Below are positions 33,543 to 41,471 of a stretch of 48,786 nt of DNA, piece by piece (the stretch's first letter is position 1; the number at the start of each line of letters is the position of its first letter). The stretch is from a virus. The notes below the pieces were generated by a model. It made no database searches and was not told the origin of the DNA. It saw only the letters and a list, made by a program, of their open reading frames with translations. The DNA is taken from IMG/VR virus record IMGVR_UViG_3300042154_003331, positions 1 through 48,786 of that record; one strand, 5' to 3'. The translations under genes were made by a program, and so were the position numbers.

Positions 33543-34700
33543 ATGTATAACGCAGCACTTATATCAATAGACGAAATAACTAATAGTTGGTTATTAAAGA
33601 AGGGTAAGACTTATCATTCTTGGTGGAAGGTATTGCCTATTGCGTGCGAAGCATTACAAGAATTAACTTTAACGTCTTTACCTATGGTAAATCACGTTGA
33701 ACTAACTAAGCCCGAAGGTCAAACTTGGTTTAATTTGCCCGATGGCTTTACTGATTGGGTAAGTGTAGCAATAAGAGTTGGCAATAGATGGGTTCCAATA
33801 AGTGCAAGTACAAGATTAATGCCTTATCCTAATAGTTGCGATAGTGGCGCTCAATTTAATGGTCAGTTTGACGACAATTTTAAAAAGATTGGAGATTGGA
33901 AAAGTTGGCTAAATAGAGAGTGCAAGTATGGCAATGCCGACTTTTTTGAAGACGACTTTTTTAAAGATGACTTTAGCACAGAAGCAACGATAAGCACACA
34001 ACCCGAAAACATTAATAAAAACTACTTTGGCTTTGGTAACATTTTTCCTTTTTGGGATAATGGCACCTACAATACTAACCAAGTAGGCGAGTTTACGCAA
34101 GGAAGGTTTGGAAATGTTCCAAGACCCGATGAAGTTCAATTTAATGTCGAGAAAAGAATAATTATGTGTCCCGACAATTTCCCTTCATCTTCTTTATATC
34201 TTGTTTATGTAGGTATAGGAAAAGCGGACACAATGACTAATGTGCCTGTAAAAGCACAAGCGGCAGTTGAAGCATACATAGATTGGAAGTATGCAGCAAA
34301 CAAAAGAAATAATTTAGCAGAAGCAAGAATGTACAAAGCCGAGTACGATAATCAACACAGATTATTAAGGGCAAGATACAACACGCTTAACACATCTGCT
34401 GTAAGAAGAATTGTAGATAGAGGATATGAGCGTGCGGGTGGTTTGTACAACAATTTTGGGGCTACAACTTCTTACCCAACCACTTCAAACATTAACTACT
34501 ATACAAAACCATTCCTTGTTTTATACGCTAATGCGGGAACATTTGTTCAAAGCCCCGAATTGGTAGGTAAAACAATAGGGTTTGTAATTATAGTCGATGT
34601 GATGAAAAATACGGGGTTTGTCTTAAATGGCGACACCTTGAATTTTATAGACGGAACATATTTTAGTGGAGGCGAAAAAATAACAATAGTATATGAATAA
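33543..34700 (+). CDS. probable head-tail adaptor (tail tubular A-like), 385 residues
   Basis: Begins with a helix and WWKVLPIACEALQELTL. A beta domain (about 55-240) includes an acidic aromatic loop FFEDDFFKDDF. Then comes a helical hairpin VKAQAAVEAYIDWKYAANKR ... AEYDNQHRLLRARYN (about 238-285), which is typical of gatekeeper/adaptor proteins that sit on the portal. The last 75 residues are an extra beta domain. It overlaps the next gene by 8 nt. Confidence 0.55.
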   Translation: MYNAALISIDEITNSWLLKKGKTYHSWWKVLPIACEALQELTLTSLPMVNHVELTKPEGQTWFNLPDGFTDWVSVAIRVGNRWVPISASTRLMPYPNSCDSGAQFNGQFDDNFKKIGDWKSWLNRECKYGNADFFEDDFFKDDFSTEATISTQPENINKNYFGFGNIFPFWDNGTYNTNQVGEFTQGRFGNVPRPDEVQFNVEKRIIMCPDNFPSSSLYLVYVGIGKADTMTNVPVKAQAAVEAYIDWKYAANKRNNLAEARMYKAEYDNQHRLLRARYNTLNTSAVRRIVDRGYERAGGLYNNFGATTSYPTTSNINYYTKPFLVLYANAGTFVQSPELVGKTIGFVIIVDVMKNTGFVLNGDTLNFIDGTYFSGGEKITIVYE

Positions 34701-37700
34701 AACTTTATTAGTAGGCTTTTTAATAGCCATAGCAACGCAATCTTTAGGACAAGGTATAGTAGTTCAAAACTCTAACCCTACATCTTCTATTGCAAATAAA
34801 GGCAGCTACATTGCTGATAGTATATTTCGTATAGGAACAAGAGATACGGTAAAGCCTTCTTGGTGGAACCCTGCTTGGAGTTTTAATGGCGCCTTACAAA
34901 TAGGTCTTGATGGCAAGCCTTATTACTATTATGGTGGATACTGGAGAGGTGTTGGTAGTGGAGCAAGTGTAACATCAATTACGCAAGGCTATGGTATGGC
35001 TTTAAGCCCAAACCCTATTGTTTCTACGGGCTCAATAAGAGTAGATACAACCGCAATTAGCACTAAGGCAAATGTCAATAGTTTGTTAAGCGCAAAGCTA
35101 AACATATCTGACACTTCTTCTATGCTTGGCGGGTATTTAAGAAAAGCAGATACCGCATCTTTAAGCAATAGAATAAATTTAAAGCTAAATATAGCTGATA
35201 CAAACTCTATGTTAGGTGGTTATTTGCGGAAAGTAGATACTCTAACATTAAGTAATCGTATTGATGCGAGAGTAAAATATTCCGACACTTCTGCTATGCT
35301 TGCCCCCTACGCTACCGATGCGCAAGTTGATTTAAAACTAAACATTGTTGATACTGCAAATATGCGTATTAGACCAATTGCAGGTTCAAATATGACTATT
35401 AGCGGTACATATCCCAACGTAACATTTGCATCGACCACTATACCAACAGATAGCACAATATTTGCAACTAATTACAGGGTAGATACTGCAAAATCTAATT
35501 TAAGAACATCAATAGATACAAAATTAAACAGCTCAGACACAGCATCTTTAAGCACAAGAATTGATGCTCGTGTAAAGTACAGCGACACTTTAGCTATGTT
35601 GGGCGGTTATTTAAAAAAGGTTGATACTGCTTCTTTGAGTACAAGAATAAATGGAAAAGTAGATAATGGAACTTTGACTACAAACTATGTTCCTAAAGCA
35701 ACTTCAACAACCGCTATTGGTAACAGCCAAATATTTGACAATGGAACAAGTGTTGGAATTAACACAGCAACACCAAGTGCTTCTTTTAAATTAGATGTTA
35801 ATGGTGGTTTAAGGACTTTAGGTAATAGCTCATTTAATGGTGGAACTTCAAGTAGATTTTCTACTCAAATATTTAATACGCAAACAGACGCAAATCATCA
35901 AACTGTTTTTGAAGCAACTGGAACAAATGGTCAATTTAATTTTAGAACAAATAGTGCATCTCAACACGTTAGTGGTGCTGGGGGAATTGTTAATATAGAT
36001 GGCAGATTAGTTGGTGGTGGGGCTGTTAATAACACACAAAATGGGCTAAATGTAATTTCAAGCTACGACCCTTATGGTGGCGGTTCATCAATACCAATTA
36101 CCTTGTCTGCTAATACCAATTTGGCTGCTGGAACAAACACTACTGCAAATGGGGTATTTACTACTGGAAGTGTAACTGGAAATGGTGCTGCAACACTATA
36201 TGGATTGCGTTCACAACTAACTAACACATCAACTGGGAATGTAACATTATATGGTTTATTTGTAAGTGCTACTGGGGCAACAAATAATTTTGGGGTTTAT
36301 TCAAATGCTGGTAGAAACTATTTTGCAAATCAAATTGGGGTTGGAATTATAAACCCAAATGCTTCTGCAATTTTAGACTTAACATCTACCACACAAGGCT
36401 TAGGATTGCCTTCAATGACTACTACCCAACAAAATGCTATTGCCACTCCAAGAACGGGTCTTGAAATTTACAACTCTACATTATTAACTCCTCAATTCTA
36501 CAATGGTTCTGTTTGGACTGGTGCTTGGAATAAAAGAGGTAATGCTGGAACTGATGCTGCAAATGATTTTATTGGCACAACTGATGGAGTGGATGTGGTT
36601 TTTAAAAGGGCTAATGTAACATCTGGTTGGTTAAATGGGGTGTTGGCAAACACTTCATTTGGTGTTAGTTCAATGCCAACTACTACTACTTCTCAAAATA
36701 GTGTAGCTTTTGGTCATAGTGCTTTGGCTGCTTTAACATCAGGCAATAGCAATAGCGCATTTGGTAGAAGTGCTTTGGCTGCTTGTAGTACGGGAGCAAA
36801 TAACGTAGCTATTGGTGGAATTGCCCTACAAACTTTAACTACTGGTGGGAACAATATCGCAGTAGGTTCGGGTGGTGTTTTACAACAAAATAATGGAAAT
36901 AATAATACAGCAGTAGGTTATAGACCAATGCTTACTAATACAACTGGTGCTAATAATAGTGCGTATGGCTATCAAGCTATGTATTTTAACTTAACTGGTA
37001 ATAATAATTCAGCATTTGGTTATGAAGCCCTACAATATAACTCCGTTGGCACAAACAACGTAGCTATGGGTGTTACTGCATTAAATCGCACAACTGGCTC
37101 AAATAATGTTGGTGTTGGACAAGGGGCAGCTCATTTTTCAACTACTGGCAGTAATAATACAAGTATTGGTCATAATTCAAATTATAACTTAGGAACTGGT
37201 GAAAACAATACTGCGTTAGGTGCTAATACAGTTACAAGTACATCAACTGGTGCTAATAATATCGCAATTGGATTTAGTGCAAATGCAAGTTCAAGCGGTT
37301 TAAAAAACTTAACGGTTGCTTATTCGGGAAGTTTACCACTTTCAACTGGTTCAAACCAAATGAATATTGGAAACGTGCTTTGGGGTGCGGATTGTAGCGG
37401 AACTGGAACAACTGCTGCGGGTAGTCTATCTGTTGGGGCAAACACTCCAAACGCATCGGCTATATTTGATATTGTAAGCACAACAAAAGGTTTAGGATTA
37501 CCATCTATGACAACCACACAGCAAAACGCAATTGCTTCTCCTCGTGCGGGTCTTGCTGTTTATAATAGCACATTAAATTTGCCTACTTTTTATAACGGAA
37601 CGGCTTGGAGTCCATATTTTAGTGGATGGTCATTAACGGGCAATGCGGGTACAAGTGCAGCTACAAACTTTATTGGAACTACTGACGATATTGATTTAAT

Positions 37701-38283
37701 GTTTAGAAGAAACAATATTAGTTCGGGAAGAATTTCAGCAAACAATACAGCGTTTGGAAACGGTGCTGGTGCTGCTTTGTCTGGTGGTGGAAATAACGCT
37801 CTTTTTGGTGCAGGCGCAGGCGGAAAATTAACCAACCCATCACAAAACACATATTTTGGTTTCAATGCGGGTAGTGAAGTAGTTAGCGGATTTAACAATA
37901 TTTATATAGGCGCACAAGCGGGTTCGTCTGCGGGTCATACTTCGGGTAATAAGAATTTGATAGTTTCTCATCAAGGTATGGTGGCAACAAACAATGGTGC
38001 AAATCAACTTAACATAGGAAACGTGCTTTGGGGTGTTGATTGTAGTGCAACAGGAACAACTGCTGCGGGAAGGCTTGGTATTGGAACAAATGCCCCTAAC
38101 GCTTCTGCGCTTTTAGATTTAACTTCAACTACGCAAGGTCTTTTGTTACCAAGAATGACAACTACTCAAATTAACGCTATCGCTTCTCCTGCTGCGGGAT
38201 TAATGGTGTACAACATAACTATTGACCACCCTTGCTTTTATAATGGAACATCTTGGCAAAGAGTAAACCATTCACCAATGTAA
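34693..38283 (+). CDS. large repetitive fibre/adhesin with signal peptide, 1196 residues
   Basis: Residues 1-20 look like a Sec signal peptide (MNKTLLVGFLIAIATQSLGQ). Residues about 115-340 hold repeated units with SDTSxMLGGYLRK and SLSxRI, suggesting trimeric coiled stalks. Residues about 670-900 are YadA-head-like repeats of the form TGxNNxAxGxxAL. Three modules (about 555, 915 and 1130) share NASAxxDxxSTTxG, LPxMTTTQ-NAIA and FYNGxxW. The repeats fit a trimeric, parallel beta-roll fibre. No C-terminal membrane barrel is present. The fibre role is likely; the signal peptide raises the option of an exported surface protein. Confidence 0.6.
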   Translation: MNKTLLVGFLIAIATQSLGQGIVVQNSNPTSSIANKGSYIADSIFRIGTRDTVKPSWWNPAWSFNGALQIGLDGKPYYYYGGYWRGVGSGASVTSITQGYGMALSPNPIVSTGSIRVDTTAISTKANVNSLLSAKLNISDTSSMLGGYLRKADTASLSNRINLKLNIADTNSMLGGYLRKVDTLTLSNRIDARVKYSDTSAMLAPYATDAQVDLKLNIVDTANMRIRPIAGSNMTISGTYPNVTFASTTIPTDSTIFATNYRVDTAKSNLRTSIDTKLNSSDTASLSTRIDARVKYSDTLAMLGGYLKKVDTASLSTRINGKVDNGTLTTNYVPKATSTTAIGNSQIFDNGTSVGINTATPSASFKLDVNGGLRTLGNSSFNGGTSSRFSTQIFNTQTDANHQTVFEATGTNGQFNFRTNSASQHVSGAGGIVNIDGRLVGGGAVNNTQNGLNVISSYDPYGGGSSIPITLSANTNLAAGTNTTANGVFTTGSVTGNGAATLYGLRSQLTNTSTGNVTLYGLFVSATGATNNFGVYSNAGRNYFANQIGVGIINPNASAILDLTSTTQGLGLPSMTTTQQNAIATPRTGLEIYNSTLLTPQFYNGSVWTGAWNKRGNAGTDAANDFIGTTDGVDVVFKRANVTSGWLNGVLANTSFGVSSMPTTTTSQNSVAFGHSALAALTSGNSNSAFGRSALAACSTGANNVAIGGIALQTLTTGGNNIAVGSGGVLQQNNGNNNTAVGYRPMLTNTTGANNSAYGYQAMYFNLTGNNNSAFGYEALQYNSVGTNNVAMGVTALNRTTGSNNVGVGQGAAHFSTTGSNNTSIGHNSNYNLGTGENNTALGANTVTSTSTGANNIAIGFSANASSSGLKNLTVAYSGSLPLSTGSNQMNIGNVLWGADCSGTGTTAAGSLSVGANTPNASAIFDIVSTTKGLGLPSMTTTQQNAIASPRAGLAVYNSTLNLPTFYNGTAWSPYFSGWSLTGNAGTSAATNFIGTTDDIDLMFRRNNISSGRISANNTAFGNGAGAALSGGGNNALFGAGAGGKLTNPSQNTYFGFNAGSEVVSGFNNIYIGAQAGSSAGHTSGNKNLIVSHQGMVATNNGANQLNIGNVLWGVDCSATGTTAAGRLGIGTNAPNASALLDLTSTTQGLLLPRMTTTQINAIASPAAGLMVYNITIDHPCFYNGTSWQRVNHSPM

Positions 38284-38308
38284 TTTTTTAACTTCAAATA
38301 AATAATCA

Positions 38309-38653
38309 ATGAAAAAACTATTCTTATCCGCCCTAATGATTGGCGCATTTACAGCTTCTAAAGCACAAACTATTGACACTAACGTAGCAAAGCCTTACCC
38401 CGTTGCGATATTAGTAAAGCCTTTCAAGGTAAATTGGAATGATACAGCTATGGCAAGATACCTAAACGTATCTATCACTTCTGATGACTTGAAAAGTAAC
38501 GCTACTTTCCATTGGGTTTTATTTGGTGCAGGAACCGTTCCCCTACAAATGGGCGATGTTACTTGTGTTGGAGAAGATTATACTGATTGGAATGGTAACA
38601 ATGTTTACCCATTCTCTTATGTAGCTGACAAACTTGGTTTGGCAATCAAATAA
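38309..38653 (+). CDS. small exported protein, 114 residues
   Basis: A clear signal peptide: MKKLFLSALMIGAFTASKAQ, with cleavage after 'SKA' and Q as first mature residue, the usual Bacteroidota form. The mature part is about 95 residues, beta-rich, with one cysteine. It lies between the big fibre and the holin genes, so it may act in the periplasm during lysis or on the cell surface. Function unknown. Confidence 0.65.
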   Translation: MKKLFLSALMIGAFTASKAQTIDTNVAKPYPVAILVKPFKVNWNDTAMARYLNVSITSDDLKSNATFHWVLFGAGTVPLQMGDVTCVGEDYTDWNGNNVYPFSYVADKLGLAIK

Positions 38654-38662
38654 ACTTAAATA

Positions 38663-38875
38663 ATGGACAACCCTACCACACAAGCTACTGGAAACGCTAA
38701 GTTTGATGGCGCAATGTTGTTGCTTATAGCGGCAACGGGATGGTATTCAAAAATCACAATGAGTAACGTAGCGGCATCAATAACTATATTTGGTGGAACG
38801 TTATATATTATTAACCAAGCCTATATCCTTTCAAAAAACATTAAGGAGAAAAAGGCTGCTAAAAAACTAAAGTAA
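38663..38875 (+). CDS. holin candidate, 70 residues
   Basis: Two hydrophobic segments (about 17-33, MLLLIAATGWY, and 36-55, VAASITIFGGTLYIINQAY) and a strongly basic C-terminus (KNIKEKKAAKKLK), the usual plan of class II holins. It overlaps the next small membrane protein by one base, in a cassette with a spanin and an endolysin. Whether this or the next gene is the holin, with the other an antiholin, cannot be told. Confidence 0.6.
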   Translation: MDNPTTQATGNAKFDGAMLLLIAATGWYSKITMSNVAASITIFGGTLYIINQAYILSKNIKEKKAAKKLK

Positions 38876-39135
38876 TGGAAAAAAGTTGGATGCAAAGCAA
38901 GACAATTTGGTTAAACGTTGTTGCCTTAACATTAGGAGCAATGCCCGAAATGATGTCATTAATTGACGTTAATGTATTGACTGCTATTGGCGTTAATGAA
39001 CCCGTAAAGTATTATACTATTATTGGGCTAATTACAGGATTTTTAAACATCATTTTGCGTGGTCATAGCAAAACAAAGATTAAACCTATCCGTAAAAAGA
39101 AATCTAAACTTCCAAAGGATGAAATCTATTATTAA
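38875..39135 (+). CDS. second holin-type membrane protein, 86 residues
   Basis: Begins MEKSWMQSKTIWLNVVALTL, a pattern common in small phage holins. A second hydrophobic stretch (about 48-62, YYTIIGLITGFLNIIL) and a very basic tail (KTKIKPIRKKKSKLPK) follow. Its start shares one base with the stop of the first holin candidate, and its end overlaps the spanin gene by 17 nt. Confidence 0.65.
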   Translation: MEKSWMQSKTIWLNVVALTLGAMPEMMSLIDVNVLTAIGVNEPVKYYTIIGLITGFLNIILRGHSKTKIKPIRKKKSKLPKDEIYY

Positions 39136-39673
39136 TTGGTTTTTAGTTTTAGCTGCGCTTAGTCTTAGCCTTATTACATTAAGCTGTTCTAAGTCCCAAT
39201 ACGGCTGCTCTAAGCGTGAGCAAAAGAAAAGTGCCAAACACTTTGCTAAATCCGTAAATTGGTGCCAAAGCGAAGCAATGCGACAATCTTTAGTGTACTT
39301 TCCCTTTAAAGAAAGTGATAGCGTGTTTGTGAAAGTGGAAACGGTTGTAGATACCTTTACTCATTATGACACTTTGGTTGTAAACGATACAGCTTTCATT
39401 ACAAAGTTTGTGAATAAAGTTGTCAATAAAGTAACTACAAGAGAGGTAAAGGTTGAGGATAGCAGAAAGTCAGGTATTCTTCAAAGCCAATTAGATGCTT
39501 GCAATCTGCGTGAGTTGGATATTGCTAATGAACTGAACAAAACAAATCTTAGTTTAGCGAAGGAGAAATCTGCAAAGCAAGTTTACAAATGGATACTGAT
39601 TTGGATAATCATTATTATTGGTTGCATTATAGGTATCAAAGTTGTAATGCCAAAAATTCTCAATAAACTATGA
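39119..39673 (+). CDS. probable unimolecular spanin (lipoprotein plus C-terminal membrane anchor)
   Basis: I start at the ATG at 39119 (MKSIINWFLVLAALSLSLIT), which gives a lipoprotein-type signal with a candidate lipidated cysteine C23 (TLSC). The periplasmic part (24-155) is charged with beta and coiled-coil segments. Residues about 158-178 (WILIWIIIIIGCIIGIKVV) form a transmembrane helix near the C-terminus. An outer-membrane lipid at one end and an inner-membrane helix at the other is the design of u-spanins such as T1 gp11, which fuse the two membranes at lysis. Placement between holin and endolysin supports this. The -3 lipobox residue (T) is not the usual Leu. Confidence 0.65.
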   Translation: MKSIINWFLVLAALSLSLITLSCSKSQYGCSKREQKKSAKHFAKSVNWCQSEAMRQSLVYFPFKESDSVFVKVETVVDTFTHYDTLVVNDTAFITKFVNKVVNKVTTREVKVEDSRKSGILQSQLDACNLRELDIANELNKTNLSLAKEKSAKQVYKWILIWIIIIIGCIIGIKVVMPKILNKL

Positions 39674-40188
39674 GCCAAAAAGATGAAGTATTAATAGATA
39701 AGCCTTCGCAAGATAGGATTGCTTTGCTGCACCCTAAAATTAGAGAAGAAATATCTACTATTTTAAGAGAAGCCAATACTGCGCTCACTGGTAGAGCATC
39801 TGTGAGAATTAGTCAGGGTCTTAGAACTATTGCAGAACAAAATTCTTTATATGCGCAAGGTAGAACTGATAAAACTAAAAAGATAGTTACCAATGCTAAA
39901 GGTGGTTCATCATTCCATAATTACGGATTGGCGGTGGATATTGTTTTAATTCTTGATGGCAAAACTGCTTCTTGGGATGACAAAACAGATTTTGATGGGG
40001 ATAGGGTTTCCGATTGGATGGAAGTGGTAGCTATATTTAAAAAGTATGGCTATGCTTGGGGCGGAGACTTCAGGTCAATAAAAGATAGCCCTCACTTTGA
40101 AAAGTCTTTTGGATATACCACAAAACAGCTACTGCAAAAAGTCAATAATAAAGACTTCATAAAAGGTAGCGTGTACATTAATTTATAA
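39670..40188 (+). CDS. endolysin, peptidase M15 family
   Basis: The zinc site of M15/VanY-type peptidases is complete: H83 and D90 in SFHNYGLAVDI and H142 in DSPHFE, preceded by GLRTIAEQNSLYAQGRT (family 'R-s-x-x-e-Q-x-x-L-Y-x-x-G-R'). Family members such as T5 endolysin cut the L-Ala-D-Glu or D-Ala bonds of peptidoglycan peptides. No signal peptide, so release depends on the holin. It overlaps the spanin gene by 4 nt and ends just before a two-way terminator. Confidence 0.85.
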   Translation: MSQKDEVLIDKPSQDRIALLHPKIREEISTILREANTALTGRASVRISQGLRTIAEQNSLYAQGRTDKTKKIVTNAKGGSSFHNYGLAVDIVLILDGKTASWDDKTDFDGDRVSDWMEVVAIFKKYGYAWGGDFRSIKDSPHFEKSFGYTTKQLLQKVNNKDFIKGSVYINL

Positions 40189-40192
40189 AAAA

Positions 40193-40224
40193 AGCCCTTA
40201 CAATGTAGGGGCTATTTTATTTTG
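40193..40224. terminator. bidirectional terminator between lysis and replication arms
   Basis: AGCCCTTAC (40193-40201), AAT, GTAGGGGCT (40205-40213) with ATTTTATTTT to the right and seven A's to the left. It works as a hairpin plus T run in both directions, between the convergent genes ending at 40188 and 40212. Confidence 0.8.
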
Positions 40225-40418
40225 ACAATGGTCAGTTTGTTTTGGATAATGTAATCTTCCAGTTCATCTATTATTCTTCTATCAAAAAAAGTGTTGTTAT
40301 ACAAGTCATCTAAAAAGTCATCCTTCCCAATGATTTCAACATCTTTTGAGTATGGCTCCTCTGAAAAAAGAAAACCTCTTTTTGTTGTTGTCTGTTCGGT
40401 TAAATAGTTCTTTGTCAT
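40212..40418 (-). CDS. hypothetical protein, 68 residues
   Basis: I choose the ATG at 40418 (MTKNYLTEQTTTKRGFLFSE). The frame is open upstream to 40538, but that stretch contains a terminator-like hairpin (40463-40483) and overlaps the previous gene. The protein is acidic in the middle (DDFLDDLY) and has no recognised motif. Last gene of the replication arm; its stop codon is part of the terminator stem. Confidence 0.5.
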   Translation of the reverse strand: MTKNYLTEQTTTKRGFLFSEEPYSKDVEIIGKDDFLDDLYNNTFFDRRIIDELEDYIIQNKLTIVKIK

Positions 40419-40462
40419 AGTTTTTGTTTTTAATTTGTTAGGTTCAAATGTTTGGTAGGCAT

Positions 40463-40483
40463 AAAACCAAGATAAAAACTTGG
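40463..40483 (-). terminator. hairpin after DnaA-domain gene
   Basis: On the minus strand CCAAG (40483-40479), TTTTTAT loop, CTTGG (40471-40467), then TTTT. A short intrinsic terminator inside the apparent N-terminal extension of the next frame. Confidence 0.45.
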
Positions 40484-40503
40484 CTACTTTCTTAAATTGC
40501 ATT

Positions 40504-40899
40504 TTAATTACAGCTAAAACTTGCTTTGCTCTGCTCATAACTTACGAGTAATACGTTGTTTAGTTTACTTTTAATGGCTAAATAGTGTGAATACATTCTT
40601 TCGTCTTGTGTGTCAATTGCGTTTTGTACTTGTTTTACCGAGTTCATTACCGTTGTATGGTCAAACCCAACAAAAGAATAGGCTATTTCTTTAAGACCTA
40701 TTTTTGTTTTTTCTCTTATAAAGTACATTGCTAATTGTCGGGGTATTAAAACTTCTGTCTTCCTGCTTCTGTTGTATAAATCTTCAACTTTTATGTTAAA
40801 GTGCTTGGCAATACACTCTTTAATTAAGACTTCTTTTTGATTATCGTTTGGGTTAATGATATAGTTTGTTAATCCAACAAATACATAGGGGCTTATCAT
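40504..40899 (-). CDS. stand-alone DnaA domain IV-like protein
   Basis: A 131-residue protein. Residues about 38-95 match the DNA-binding domain IV of DnaA: RSRKTEVLIPRQLAMYF, then LKEIAYSFVGFDHTTV, corresponding to 'R-k-r-e-h-v-x-x-R-q-x-A-m-y-h' and the signature 'f-G-G-R-D-H-T-T-V' (here GFDHTTV at 78-84). No AAA+ ATPase domain is present. Domain IV binds DnaA boxes, so this protein could mark a phage origin for host factors, compete with host DnaA, or regulate transcription. It follows an HNH-type gene by 11 nt in the replication arm. Confidence 0.75.
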   Translation of the reverse strand: MISPYVFVGLTNYIINPNDNQKEVLIKECIAKHFNIKVEDLYNRSRKTEVLIPRQLAMYFIREKTKIGLKEIAYSFVGFDHTTVMNSVKQVQNAIDTQDERMYSHYLAIKSKLNNVLLVSYEQSKASFSCN

Positions 40900-40910
40900 A
40901 ATTTTTAAAT

Positions 40911-41396
40911 TTATTTTTTAAGTAAATAAGGCGGTATGTGCTTTTTTTCTTCTTCTGCAATCAAATCTTTAAAGGTTTCAAATCTTTGTTTTGCAATCTT
41001 GGCTACGGGCATTTTAGCAGCAAAATCATTTCCTTTGGAGTCAAAATTAGAATGACAAATTAAGCAAAGGAAAACCCTATTAAGTTCGTTTGTAGATACT
41101 GACTTGAATAACTTTTTTGGTAAAACGTGAGCGATGGCAGCACGTTTTGTAATGTCTGGCGGTATAATTATCTTTTGTCCGCAATTCTCACATTTGTCGG
41201 GGCATTGTTTAATTTGCTCGTCAAACCAAGACTTTAGTGTTTTATTTTTTGCAGCTAACACTTTTAGCTTTTCTACTTGTGGGGCATCGTTTCTTTCGAC
41301 CTCTCCACCACCTTTAAAATGATAGGAGCATAGCCCGCCAATTAACAGCCCGCTTCTTGCACTTGATGGGCATTTTGAACATTTACCAAAGGACAT
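40911..41396 (-). CDS. zinc-binding HNH-like protein (possibly NinG-like)
   Basis: Two zinc-ribbon features: CSKC...C near the N-terminus (residues 6-24) and CPDKCENCG (65-73) paired with CLICH (115-119). Between them lies an HNH-like core IAHVLPKK with a later N and H (FLCLICHSNFD). This suits a small nuclease with a beta-beta-alpha-metal fold, as in phage HNH or NinG/Rap recombination proteins. Neighbouring RusA supports a recombination setting. The exact family is uncertain. Confidence 0.5.
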   Translation of the reverse strand: MSFGKCSKCPSSARSGLLIGGLCSYHFKGGGEVERNDAPQVEKLKVLAAKNKTLKSWFDEQIKQCPDKCENCGQKIIIPPDITKRAAIAHVLPKKLFKSVSTNELNRVFLCLICHSNFDSKGNDFAAKMPVAKIAKQRFETFKDLIAEEEKKHIPPYLLKK

Positions 41397-41471
41397 ATCT
41401 ATGTATTTAAGTATTTCTCAATTTTTTCAATTGTGTCATTATATCCTATTCCAAATTCTGCTATCTATGTA
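41396..41471 (-). pseudogene. 3' remnant of a small gene (SAP/HeH-like)
   Basis: After the HNH gene's stop codon a second frame reads IAEFGIGYNDTIEKIEKYLN then T and a TAG near 41404, with no start codon of its own. Joined to the first 24 residues of the HNH frame (MLDLATLKTYLTSLGVLAST + RKPK) it would make a protein of about 45 residues with the plan of a SAP/HeH domain. TATCTATGTA occurs at 41396-41405 and 41462-41471, flanking the remnant. I infer that the HNH gene split this gene. Confidence 0.4.

Noticed and set aside
39059-39118. Upstream extension of the spanin gene
   Set aside because: It would place a basic, non-signal sequence before the lipoprotein signal; the ATG at 39119 gives a normal signal peptide.
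40419-40538. N-terminal extension of the last minus-strand gene
   Set aside because: It overlaps the DnaA-domain gene and contains a hairpin followed by T's, so it is more likely untranslated.
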